A stretch of DNA of 64,000 nt from Sphingomonas cannabina (GTDB lineage Bacteria; Pseudomonadota; Alphaproteobacteria; Sphingomonadales; Sphingomonadaceae). The DNA lies in NCBI RefSeq assembly GCF_021391395.1, contig NZ_CP090059.1, positions 2,465,001 to 2,529,000 of the forward strand, read 5' to 3'. Of this stretch, positions 44,632 to 52,584 are shown one piece after another. The notes under the pieces are model-generated. The model had not been told where the DNA came from, ran no database searches, and saw nothing but the letters and a program-made list of their open reading frames with translations. The translations under genes were made by a program, and so were the position numbers. Each line of letters opens with the position of its first letter. Position 1 is the stretch's first letter.

Positions 44632-45510
44632 ATGTTCTCCGGTTCGATTCCTGCACTGGTGACGCCGTTCCTGAACGGCGCCTTCGACGAAGCGGCATAT
44701 CGCACGTTGGTTGAATGGCAGATTACCGAAGGTTCCTCGGCACTTGTGCCGTGCGGCACCACCGGCGAGGCTGCGACGATGCCGATGGAGGAGCATTTCC
44801 GCGTCGTCCGCGTCTGCGTCGAGGCGGCGAAGGGGCGCGTGCCGGTGATTGCGGGCGCGGGATCGAACGACACGCGCGTCGCGATCGCCAACATCAAGGC
44901 GGCGAAGGAAGCCGGAGCCGACGCGGCGCTGATGGTGCCGCCCTATTACAACCGGCCGAACCAGGAGGGCATCTTTCGTCATTTCGAGGCGGTGGCGGCC
45001 GCCTGCGACCTGCCGATCGTGCTCTATAACGTGCCAGGCCGTACGGTGACGGACATCAAGCCGGAGACGGTGGCGCGGCTCAAGGCGGCCCTTCCATCGA
45101 TCGTCGGCATCAAGGACGCGACCGGCGACATGCCGCGCGTGTCGCAGCATCGCGCCTCGTGCGGGCCCGATTTCGCCCAGCTCTCGGGCAACGACGACAT
45201 GGCGATCGCGTTCAACGCGACCGGCGGGCGTGGCTGCATCTCGGTCACCGCCAATGTCGCGCCGCGCCTGTGCGCCGAGTTCCAGGCGGCGACGCTTGCC
45301 GGCGATTATGCGAAGGCGCTGGCGCTCCACGACCGGCTGTTCCCGCTCCATGGCGCGCTGTTCAGCGACGCGTCGCCGGGGCCCGTCAAATATGCCCTGA
45401 ACCGCGTGAAGCCGGAGATATCGGCCGAGCTGCGCCTGCCGATGACCCCGCCGTCGGAGGCGAGCCGCAGGGCCGTCGACGCTGCGCTGGCGTTCGCGGG
45501 GCTGATTTAG
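44632..45510 (+). CDS. dapA: 4-hydroxy-tetrahydrodipicolinate synthase
   Basis: This 292-residue class I aldolase-type enzyme has the Schiff-base lysine in VGIKDATGD (Lys161), the Tyr of the proton relay in LYNVPGR (Tyr132), and the Thr pair in GTTGE (43-44). It condenses pyruvate with aspartate semialdehyde, the first committed step to diaminopimelate and lysine and so to peptidoglycan. Its length is that of E. coli DapA. It shares a short divergent promoter region with the lytic transglycosylase. Confidence 0.97.
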   Translation: MFSGSIPALVTPFLNGAFDEAAYRTLVEWQITEGSSALVPCGTTGEAATMPMEEHFRVVRVCVEAAKGRVPVIAGAGSNDTRVAIANIKAAKEAGADAALMVPPYYNRPNQEGIFRHFEAVAAACDLPIVLYNVPGRTVTDIKPETVARLKAALPSIVGIKDATGDMPRVSQHRASCGPDFAQLSGNDDMAIAFNATGGRGCISVTANVAPRLCAEFQAATLAGDYAKALALHDRLFPLHGALFSDASPGPVKYALNRVKPEISAELRLPMTPPSEASRRAVDAALAFAGLI

Positions 45511-45615
45511 CTTCCGCCGACGATCAGCTGAGCCATTTGAGGGCGGCGGCCGACCGGCAGGCGCTGGTCGCGGGCTTGCGGATGGGGACCGGAACCCGCA
45601 GAAATCCGTCGAAGG

Positions 45616-45656
45616 TCACGAAAGTCACGGGTAGAACGCCTATGTGACTTTCGTGA
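45616..45656 (+). repeat. 13-bp perfect inverted repeat downstream of dapA
   Basis: TCACGAAAGTCAC (45616-45628) is exactly complementary to GTGACTTTCGTGA (45644-45656), with a 15-bp spacer. It is followed by an AT-rich stretch (ATATAATGTTACATGTAAAT), which is rare in this GC-rich DNA. It may be a terminator-like hairpin, a protein-binding site, or an element end. Confidence 0.7.
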
Positions 45657-45740
45657 TATAATGTTACATGTAAATTTGCAAAATGTGGGCCTGCCGTAGT
45701 TTGAAAGCCTGAGTCAGGTTTAGCGCGATCTCTTCTCGTT

Positions 45741-45768
45741 CGTCATTCCCGCGAAGGCGGAAATGATG
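45741..45768 (+). repeat. REP-like hairpin (CGTCATTCCCGC type)
   Basis: CGTCATTCCCGC pairs imperfectly with GCGGAAATGATG across GAAG. This is a common palindromic intergenic repeat type in sphingomonads and other alphaproteobacteria. Confidence 0.6.
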
Positions 45769-45985
45769 AAGGAGGGGGCGCACACGGTAAACTACGTCAC
45801 CACCAGAATGTTGACTAAATTGACTCTGGGCCGGTGTGTGCGAGCCGATGCATCCGGGATGCGCCCCGGACGCGACAGCGACGCGGCATGGACGGGATTG
45901 ACAAGATCAAAGAGCAACCCGCCGCTCGCGCGGCTCGGGCTGAGCGAACCAAGCAGGCGAAATCCTACTTTGCAAGCAGCCCGAA

Positions 45986-46012
45986 ACTGGGCCCCGGCCT
46001 TCGCCGGGGAAC
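45986..46012 (+). repeat. REP element, single copy
   Basis: A CCCCGGC/GCCGGGG stem (45992-45998 with 46003-46009, loop CTTC) lies in a 27-bp unit that recurs exactly at 52518-52544 and inverted at 52476-52502. The sequence after it, ending CGACTCTAG, is also shared with the second locus. Confidence 0.8.
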
Positions 46013-46036
46013 GGATGCAGACGGACTGAATCGACT

Positions 46037-46375
46037 CTAGCCGACGTAGACGAACGCGCGGCGTCCCGACCTCAACGTCACTTCGACGCGCCGATACTCC
46101 GCCACCTCATAGGCGTCGGCGCGCGGCAGGTCGTCCGCGCCGATGGCGAGTGCCTGGCCCTCGATCATGTCCGCCGCCGCGCCGGTCTCGCGCAGGATCG
46201 GATGCTCGGCGAGGCCGCTGGTGCGTACCACTTCGGGATCGCCGATCGCCAGCATCTCGACGCGATAGCCGGGCAGGGCATCGGCCTCGGCGGCAAGCTC
46301 GCGGCCGAACACGGCGAGCTGCACCTCGCGCTGGCGCAGCGTGCCGTAGGAGAACAGCCAGATCGTCTCGTCCAT
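46037..46375 (-). CDS. gamma-glutamylcyclotransferase-like (AIG2) protein
   Basis: GAAAGGTGCG precedes ATG 46375. The 112-residue protein begins with the diagnostic [20 protein letters not shown] of the BtrG/AIG2-like fold, which binds the gamma-glutamyl group. The pattern [20 protein letters not shown] (about 72-91) follows near the expected acid-base Glu region. Such proteins cleave or rearrange gamma-glutamyl amines or peptides. The substrate is unknown. A much longer ORF in this frame covers smpB antisense and is not real. Confidence 0.85.
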   Translation of the reverse strand: MDETIWLFSYGTLRQREVQLAVFGRELAAEADALPGYRVEMLAIGDPEVVRTSGLAEHPILRETGAAADMIEGQALAIGADDLPRADAYEVAEYRRVEVTLRSGRRAFVYVG

Positions 46376-46420
46376 CGCACCTTTCCTTCGCGGCCTCATC
46401 CGCCTACATCGCCCGGCCTT

Positions 46421-46903
46421 ATGGCTCGCCCACGCCCCGATACGTTCGACAAGAAGAAGATCGTCGCCGAGAACCGGCGCGCGCGCTTCGAATATTTCAT
46501 CGAGGACGTGTACGAGGCCGGCCTTGCCCTGACCGGCACCGAGGTCAAGTCCCTGCGCTTCGGCGAGGGATCGATCGCGGAGGCCTATGCCGAGGTACGC
46601 GACGAGCAGGTGTGGCTGGTCAACGCCAACATCCCCGAGTTCAGCCACGGCAACCGCTTCAACCACGAACCGAAGCGGCCCCGTAAATTGCTGCTTCATG
46701 AGCGCGAGATAAACCGCCTCCATGGTGCGGTGGCGCGCGAGGGAATGACCCTTGTGCCGCTCAGCGTCTACTTTAACAGCCGTGGGCGGGCAAAGGTCGA
46801 GCTCGCGCTCGCGAAGGGCAAGAAGGCGCATGACAAGCGCGACACGATCCGGGAACGGGACTGGAAGCGGGAGCAGGGAAGGCTCCTGCGCGAACGTGGC
46901 TGA
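46421..46903 (+). CDS. smpB: SsrA-binding protein SmpB
   Basis: The 160-residue protein starts at ATG 46421. It has the SmpB OB-fold motifs [28 protein letters not shown] and [12 protein letters not shown], and the C-terminal basic tail ([20 protein letters not shown]) that enters the ribosome decoding site. It escorts tmRNA to stalled ribosomes for trans-translation. It overlaps the DUF2062 gene by eight bases. Confidence 0.97.
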   Translation: MARPRPDTFDKKKIVAENRRARFEYFIEDVYEAGLALTGTEVKSLRFGEGSIAEAYAEVRDEQVWLVNANIPEFSHGNRFNHEPKRPRKLLLHEREINRLHGAVAREGMTLVPLSVYFNSRGRAKVELALAKGKKAHDKRDTIRERDWKREQGRLLRERG

Positions 46904-47480
46904 GCCGGCCCGCCGCAAGGACTGGCTTGCACGCTGGATCGCGAACAACGTGCCGACGCGCGAGCAGCTCGAGCAGAGCCGGCTGCTGCGCCCCGTCGCG
47001 CATCGCGTCCTCGCACCGGCGCTGTGGCGGTTCACCCGGCGATCGGTGCCGCGCGGGACGGCGCTCGGCCTGTTCGTCGGCATCTTCCTGATGATCCCGG
47101 GGCTTCAGATCGCCGGCGCTGCCCTGCTGGCGCTGCCGTTCCGCGCCAATGTGCCGATCGCCGCGGCGATGACCTTTCTCAGCAATCCGGCGACGACGCC
47201 CTTCATCCTCTACGCGTCGGTCTACATCGGCAATCTGCTGCTCGGCCGTACCGCCGATGCATCGGGGTTCATGGCGCTGGTCAACGCCAATGCCGGCCTG
47301 TCCCAATGGGTGGCCTGGCTCCTGTCCGAGGCCGCGCCGGCGCTGATCCTCGGACTGAGCGTGATCGCGAGCGGTTGCGCGCTGCTCGGCTATGCCGCGA
47401 CCGCCCTTGGCTGGCGCTGGTGGATCGCGCGCAAGTGGCGCAAACGCCACGACGCGCGGAGTTCCTCCTTAACGCGTTGA
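46896..47480 (+). CDS. DUF2062 domain membrane protein
   Basis: I start at GTG 46896 inside the smpB 3' end, giving 194 residues. After a basic N-terminus, about five hydrophobic segments (residues about 50-75, 80-100, 104-122, 140-160) include the DUF2062 features [16 protein letters not shown] and [20 protein letters not shown]. It ends in a strongly basic tail ([13 protein letters not shown]). DUF2062 proteins are inner-membrane proteins of unknown function, often near smpB or cckA in alphaproteobacteria as I recall. Confidence 0.88.
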   Translation: MAEPARRKDWLARWIANNVPTREQLEQSRLLRPVAHRVLAPALWRFTRRSVPRGTALGLFVGIFLMIPGLQIAGAALLALPFRANVPIAAAMTFLSNPATTPFILYASVYIGNLLLGRTADASGFMALVNANAGLSQWVAWLLSEAAPALILGLSVIASGCALLGYAATALGWRWWIARKWRKRHDARSSSLTR

Positions 47481-47561
47481 CGGGCCGTATCGCCGGGGTA
47501 AGACAGTGGCATGGCCCGGAGTCCTTCCGGGCGACTGACTTCCGCACGAAAGGCTTCGCCC

Positions 47562-49613
47562 ATGCGGCTTTCCGCCATTGCCACCATCCTTCTCGCCGGC
47601 ACCGCGCTTTCGGCCGGCGTTCATGCCCAGTCGACCGTTGCGCCGGCCGATACGCCGCCGGCGAGCGCCGGGGCGCCCAAGATCGGGACCTTCGGCCTCG
47701 ACACCTCGGGCATGGACCGCAGCGTCGCCCCCGGCGACGACTTCTACGACTATGCCAACGGCAATTGGGACAAGCGGACGCAGATCCCCGCCGATCGCGC
47801 GTCGTTCGGCATGTTCCACGTGCTGCAGGACCTGTCGCTCGAGCAGACCCGCACGATCCTGGAGGAGGCCGCGAAGCAGCCCGGCAGCAAGATCGGCGAT
47901 TACTACGCGAGCTTCCTGGACGAAGCCGCGGCCGAGGCGAAGGGGATCGCGCCGATCAAGCCGTGGCTGACGGCGATCGCCGGCGCCAAGGACAAGACCG
48001 CGCTGGTGACCGAGGCGGCCAAGCTCCAGCGCGCCGGCGTCGGCGGCTTCTTCGGGCTCGGCGTGACCCAGGACGCCAAGGAGCCTGAGAAGTACATCGT
48101 CATGACGAACCAGTCGGGCCTGATGCTGCCCGACCGCGACTATTATCTGAAGGACGATCCCAAGCTCGAGGGCATCCGGACCGCCTACAAGGCCTATCTC
48201 GCCCAGCTGCTGACGATGGCGGGCGAGACCGACGGCGCCGCGCGCGCCAATGCGGTGTTCGAGCTGGAGAAGCAGATCGCGACGGTCCACTGGACCCGCA
48301 TCGAGAACCGCGACGAGGACAAGACCTACAACCGCTGGCTGACCGCCGACTTCGAGAGCAAGGCGCCGGGCTACCCCTGGCATGCCTATGCGGCCGCGCT
48401 CGGCGTGCCGGCGCAGCCCTATTACATCGTCTCGCAGCCGTCGGCGGTGACGGCCGAGGCGAAGATCTTCGCCGACGCGCCGATCCAGGTGCTGCGCGAT
48501 TTTTACACGCTGCGCGTGCTCGACACGTTCGCCCCCTATCTCAACAGCGCGTTCGACAAGGCGGAGTTCGCGTTCAACGGCACCGTCCTGTCCGGGCAGC
48601 CGCAGCAGCGGCCGCGGTGGAAGCGTGGCGTGGCACTGGTCAGCGCCGGGCTGGGCGAGGCGGTCGGGCAGGTCTATGTCGCGCGCTACTTCCCGCCGGA
48701 ATCGAAGGCGGCGATCGACGATCTGGTCAAGAACCTCCGTGCCGCGATGGGCGACCGGCTCCAGAAGCTCGAATGGATGGCGCCGGAGACCAAGCAGAAG
48801 GCGCTGGCCAAGCTGGCCGCCTTCACGCCCAAGATCGGCTATCCCGACAAGTGGCGCGACTATTCGGCGCTACGGATCGAGCGCGGCGACCTGGTCGGCA
48901 ATGTCGCGCGCGCCAACGAGTTCGAGTTCCAGCGTGATCTCAACAAGCTCGGCAAGCCGCTCGACCGCGGCGAGTGGTTCATGACGCCGATGACGATCAA
49001 TGCCTATGCCAATCCGCCGATGAACGAGATCGTGTTCCCGGCAGCGATCCTGCAGGCGCCGTTCTTCGATCCGCATGCCGACGCGGCGATCAACTATGGC
49101 GGGATCGGCGCGGTGATCGGGCACGAGCTCAGCCATCATTTCGACGACCAGGGCCGCAAGTACGATCCCAGCGGCAAGCTCGCCGAATGGTGGACGCCGC
49201 AGGACGTCGAACGGTTCAAGAGCTTCACCGACAAGCTGGTGAAGCAGTACGACGCCTATGAGCCGCTGCCCGGCCAGCATGTCCAGGGCGAGCTGACGCT
49301 GGGCGAGAACATCGCCGATCTCGCCGGGCTGACCGTCGCCTATGAGGCGTACAAGAAGTCGCTGAACGGCAAGCCGGCGCCGGTGATCGACGGCCTGACC
49401 GGGGACCAGCGCTTCTACCTCGGCTGGGCGCAGGTGTGGCGCTCCAAATATCGCGAGCCGATCCTGCGCCAGCAGCTCTTGAGCGATCCGCACTCGCCGG
49501 GACCGGAGCGCGTCGCGACGGTGCGCAACCTCGATCCCTGGTATGACGCCTACAAGCCGAAGCCGGGCGAGAAGCTCTACCTGGCACCGGATCAGCGCGT
49601 CCGCATCTGGTGA
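47562..49613 (+). CDS. M13-family metallopeptidase (neprilysin-like), exported
   Basis: A signal peptide (MRLSAIATILLAGTALSAGV, cleavage near HAQ) leads to a 683-residue M13 peptidase. It has the zinc motif HELSHHF (His521, Glu522, His525), the third ligand in GENIADLAG (Glu582), and NPPMNEIVFPAAILQ upstream of the zinc site. It should degrade oligopeptides in the periplasm. It ends RVRIW, without the C-terminal Cys-containing CxxW of eukaryotic homologues. It sits between the smpB unit and cckA. Confidence 0.95.
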   Translation: MRLSAIATILLAGTALSAGVHAQSTVAPADTPPASAGAPKIGTFGLDTSGMDRSVAPGDDFYDYANGNWDKRTQIPADRASFGMFHVLQDLSLEQTRTILEEAAKQPGSKIGDYYASFLDEAAAEAKGIAPIKPWLTAIAGAKDKTALVTEAAKLQRAGVGGFFGLGVTQDAKEPEKYIVMTNQSGLMLPDRDYYLKDDPKLEGIRTAYKAYLAQLLTMAGETDGAARANAVFELEKQIATVHWTRIENRDEDKTYNRWLTADFESKAPGYPWHAYAAALGVPAQPYYIVSQPSAVTAEAKIFADAPIQVLRDFYTLRVLDTFAPYLNSAFDKAEFAFNGTVLSGQPQQRPRWKRGVALVSAGLGEAVGQVYVARYFPPESKAAIDDLVKNLRAAMGDRLQKLEWMAPETKQKALAKLAAFTPKIGYPDKWRDYSALRIERGDLVGNVARANEFEFQRDLNKLGKPLDRGEWFMTPMTINAYANPPMNEIVFPAAILQAPFFDPHADAAINYGGIGAVIGHELSHHFDDQGRKYDPSGKLAEWWTPQDVERFKSFTDKLVKQYDAYEPLPGQHVQGELTLGENIADLAGLTVAYEAYKKSLNGKPAPVIDGLTGDQRFYLGWAQVWRSKYREPILRQQLLSDPHSPGPERVATVRNLDPWYDAYKPKPGEKLYLAPDQRVRIW

Positions 49614-49660
49614 CGGCGCCAATGGCTTGACGGGGGCGCGGAGGCGCCGACAAGGGTCCG

Positions 49661-52057
49661 ATGGCCACGCTTCCGCACTCGTCAGGACAACCCCAACATC
49701 CCTCCGTCGCGCTACCGCTGGTCGTCGCGGTCGGCGCGGCGGCCTTGGCGGCGGCAGCGATCCTGTTGCTGATCGGTGACCGCACGCTGGCGATCGGATT
49801 CGGCGCGGCGGGCCTGATCGTCGGCGCTGCCGCCTTCGCGGCGTCGCGGCTGATCCATGCCGCGACCGCCGTCTCGACCGAGCCGGACTGGGGCGTCGCC
49901 CACGCGATCGCCGCGACCTCGGCGGAGGCGGTCGCGGTCACCGACCGGGCTGGGCGCATCGTCTGCGCCAACGATCGCTACGAGACGCTGTTCGGCGGCT
50001 ATCCGACCCCGCCCAACGTGCCGCTGCCCGAAGACGAGGTCGGCCGGCTCGGCACCGCCGGCCGTGCCGCCTGGCGGGAAGGGGAGGGACGGACCGCGCT
50101 GATCGTGCGCGACGAGCGCGTCGAGGTGACCGTCGGCCGGATCGGCGACGAGATGCTGCTGTGGCGCTTCAAGATGGCCGATGCCGTCAACGTCGTCGCG
50201 ATCGCGACGGCGGCCATTGCCGGGCCCAACGGCGACCGGCTTGGCGGCGCGGGGATCATGGCGGCCTTGCTCGGGCCGGACGGGCGGGTGCGTACCGCCA
50301 ATCGCGTGCTCCGCGCCCGTGCGATGGGGCATGAGGAGGGCGCGATCGAGGGCCGCGACTTCGCGCGTTTCCTCATCACCGACAGCGCCGGGCTGGTCCG
50401 TTTCGAGCGCGAAGGGCTGGGTGGCAACCCGCTGCGCGTGCTGCAGGTGCCGTTCCTCGACGGCGACGACGCGCCGATGCTGGTGGTCCTGCTCGACGAG
50501 GAGCCGCAGATCACGGTGCCCGCGATCGGATCGAGCGCGGCGAGCCACGTCCGCAGCCTCATCGCGCTGCTGCCGGTGCCGCTGGCGCTGATCGATCGCG
50601 AGGGCCGGTTCCTGCACATGAACGAGGCCTTCACCCGCGTGACCGGCGTCAACGGGTCGGCGCCGCCACTCTATCCGGGCGACCTGGTCGTGCGCGACGA
50701 CAAGGCGGCGCTGGCCGACGCGATCCGCCGCTTCGCCGGCGGCGCGGCGCATTCGACGCAGATGCCGGTGCGCTTCGCCGATCGGCCCGACGAGCCGGTG
50801 CAGGTCGGCCTCGCCGGCGCGCGCGGGCTCGGCGAGGCGGCGGTGCTGATGAGCGTCAAGGACGATGCCGAGGAAGGCAAGCTCAAGGACCAGGTCGCGC
50901 AGGCGACCAAGATGCAGGCGGTCGGCCAGCTCGCCGGCGGCGTCGCGCACGACTTCAACAACATCCTGACCGCGATCATCGGCCACTGCGACCTGATGCT
51001 GATGCGCCATACGCCGGGCGACAGCGACTATGACGACATCCAGCAGATCAGGATGAACTCGAACCGCGCGGCCGGGCTGACGCGCCAGCTGCTCGCCTTC
51101 TCGCGCCAGCAGACGCTCAGGCCGCAGGTGCTGCAGCTTCCCGACGTGATCTCGGAGGTATCGAACCTCCTGAAGCGCCTGCTCGGCGAGACGGTGCGGC
51201 TGGTCGTCAACCACGGACGCAACCTGGGGCCGGTGCGGATCGATCCGGGCCAGCTCGAGCAGGTGGTGATCAACCTCGCCGTCAATGCCCGCGATGCGAT
51301 GCTCGCCAAGAACCCCAACGGCGGCGGCACGCTGACGATCGAGACGATGGCGGTCGGTCCGTCCGAGGTGCGTGGCATGGAGGACGACGTGCTTCCGGTC
51401 GGCGATTATACGGCGCTCCGCGTCTCCGACACCGGCACCGGCATTCCGGCCGACGTGCTGCCCAAGATCTTCGAGCCGTTCTTCACCACGAAGGAGGTGG
51501 GGAAGGGGACCGGGCTCGGGCTTTCGACCGTCTATGGCATCGTCAAGCAGTCGGGCGGCTATATCTTCGCCGAGAGCCCGCGCAGCGGCGGCGCGGCGTT
51601 CACCATCTATCTGCCGGTCCATTCGGCGGCCGCCGCGCCGGCTCCCGCACCGGCGTCGTCGTCGAAAGCGAAGCCGGGCGATACCTGGGGCAGCGGCACC
51701 ATTCTCCTCGTCGAGGACGAGGACATGGTGCGCGCGGTGGCGGAGCGGGCGTTGACGCGGCAGGGCTATCAGGTGGTCACTGCCGAGAATGGCGAAGCGG
51801 CCCTGGAGCTGCTTGCGCAGATGGAGAGCGCGCCCGACCTGCTGATCTCCGACGTCGTCATGCCGACGATGGACGGCCCGACGATGGTGCGGCGCGCCCG
51901 CGAGCGTTATCCCAACCTCGCGATCCTGTTCATGTCCGGATATGCCGAGGAGCAGTTGCGTCGCTCGATCGACATCGACCGCGTCGCTTTCCTGCCGAAA
52001 CCCTTTTCGGTTCAGCAGCTTGCCGAGGCCGCGCGCGACGTGCTGGCCGCGAAGTGA
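49661..52057 (+). CDS. cckA: CckA cell-cycle hybrid histidine kinase
   Basis: The 798-residue protein has two N-terminal membrane helices (about residues 17-39, 43-62), two PAS regions (about 80-190 and 295-405), and HisKA with His430 in GGVAHDFNNILTAIIGHCDL. The HATPase follows (NLAVNARDAM; DTGTGIP; FFTTKEVGKGTGLGLSTVYG), then a Pro/Ala linker and a C-terminal receiver with Asp731 (LLISDVVMP). This is the plan of CckA, which phosphorylates ChpT and through it CtrA. Sphingomonads use it in cell cycle and motility control. Confidence 0.93.
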   Translation: MATLPHSSGQPQHPSVALPLVVAVGAAALAAAAILLLIGDRTLAIGFGAAGLIVGAAAFAASRLIHAATAVSTEPDWGVAHAIAATSAEAVAVTDRAGRIVCANDRYETLFGGYPTPPNVPLPEDEVGRLGTAGRAAWREGEGRTALIVRDERVEVTVGRIGDEMLLWRFKMADAVNVVAIATAAIAGPNGDRLGGAGIMAALLGPDGRVRTANRVLRARAMGHEEGAIEGRDFARFLITDSAGLVRFEREGLGGNPLRVLQVPFLDGDDAPMLVVLLDEEPQITVPAIGSSAASHVRSLIALLPVPLALIDREGRFLHMNEAFTRVTGVNGSAPPLYPGDLVVRDDKAALADAIRRFAGGAAHSTQMPVRFADRPDEPVQVGLAGARGLGEAAVLMSVKDDAEEGKLKDQVAQATKMQAVGQLAGGVAHDFNNILTAIIGHCDLMLMRHTPGDSDYDDIQQIRMNSNRAAGLTRQLLAFSRQQTLRPQVLQLPDVISEVSNLLKRLLGETVRLVVNHGRNLGPVRIDPGQLEQVVINLAVNARDAMLAKNPNGGGTLTIETMAVGPSEVRGMEDDVLPVGDYTALRVSDTGTGIPADVLPKIFEPFFTTKEVGKGTGLGLSTVYGIVKQSGGYIFAESPRSGGAAFTIYLPVHSAAAAPAPAPASSSKAKPGDTWGSGTILLVEDEDMVRAVAERALTRQGYQVVTAENGEAALELLAQMESAPDLLISDVVMPTMDGPTMVRRARERYPNLAILFMSGYAEEQLRRSIDIDRVAFLPKPFSVQQLAEAARDVLAAK

Positions 52058-52094
52058 CTAGCCACGACGCGGCTGATCGCTTAGGAAAACCGGA

Positions 52095-52457
52095 ATGTCG
52101 CGTCCGCAACAAATCCTCATCGTCGAGGATGAACCTCTGATCGCCATGATGCTCGAGGATTTCCTCGATGCATTGGGCAAGGGCGTCGCGGGAGCGGTCG
52201 ACACGGTCGCCGCGGCGCTCGATCGGATCGCCGCCGGCGGGATCGATGCCGCGATCGTCGACATCAACCTGCGCGGAGGCGAGACGAGCTGGGCCATCGC
52301 CGATGCGCTTGATGCGGCGGGTACCCCCTTCCTCTTCGCTACCGGCGGCACCGACGACGCAATCGTCGAACGTCATCGCGATCGGCCGGTGCTCACCAAG
52401 CCGTTCACGATGGACGGGGTAGAAAAGGCGCTCTCGAACCTGATCGTCGAGGTTTAG
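52095..52457 (+). CDS. single-domain response regulator, FAT GUY-like
   Basis: A 120-residue stand-alone receiver with acidic pair Glu11/Asp12, phospho-acceptor Asp56 (AAIVDINLRGG) and the conserved lysine in VLTKPF (about 103). Its FLFATGGTDD segment is close to the FATGY/U motif of FAT GUY response regulators (the SdrG/MrrA group of general stress signalling), with Gly in place of the aromatic. It is 37 bases after cckA in the same direction. It may accept phosphate from CckA or another kinase as a sink or relay. Confidence 0.85.
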   Translation: MSRPQQILIVEDEPLIAMMLEDFLDALGKGVAGAVDTVAAALDRIAAGGIDAAIVDINLRGGETSWAIADALDAAGTPFLFATGGTDDAIVERHRDRPVLTKPFTMDGVEKALSNLIVEV

Positions 52458-52475
52458 AGTTCGATCCATCTCGCT

Positions 52476-52544
52476 GTTCCCCGGCGAAGGCCGGGCCCCA
52501 GTTGCGAGCGGTTCGATACTGGGCCCCGGCCTTCGCCGGGGAAC
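52476..52544 (+). repeat. REP doublet in inverted orientation
   Basis: Two 27-bp units (52476-52502 and 52518-52544) are inverted copies of each other with one mismatch and a 15-bp spacer, each holding a CCCCGGC-type stem. The pair lies between two convergent genes (receiver and coiled-coil protein), where it may also end transcription. The right unit and its 3' flank match the copy near 46,000. Confidence 0.85.
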
Positions 52545-52584
52545 AGATTCAAACTGGCCTAAATCCGACTCTAGATAGCCGTCA

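Larger units (their letters stand above)
45511..46036 (+). other. 526-bp intergenic region with several palindromic elements
   Basis: Nothing here reads as a gene: one ORF (45763-46029) ends in a translated REP sequence and is rejected. The stretch contains a 13-bp inverted repeat (45616-45656), the palindrome TTACATGTAA (45664-45673), a REP-like hairpin (45741-45768), a motif shared with other intergenic regions (45961-45977), and another REP (45986-46012). Confidence 0.7.

Noticed and set aside
45763..46029. Plus-strand ORF after dapA
   Set aside because: It is translated through REP sequence ([13 protein letters not shown] ending), a common artefact, and is not next to a ribosome site of note.
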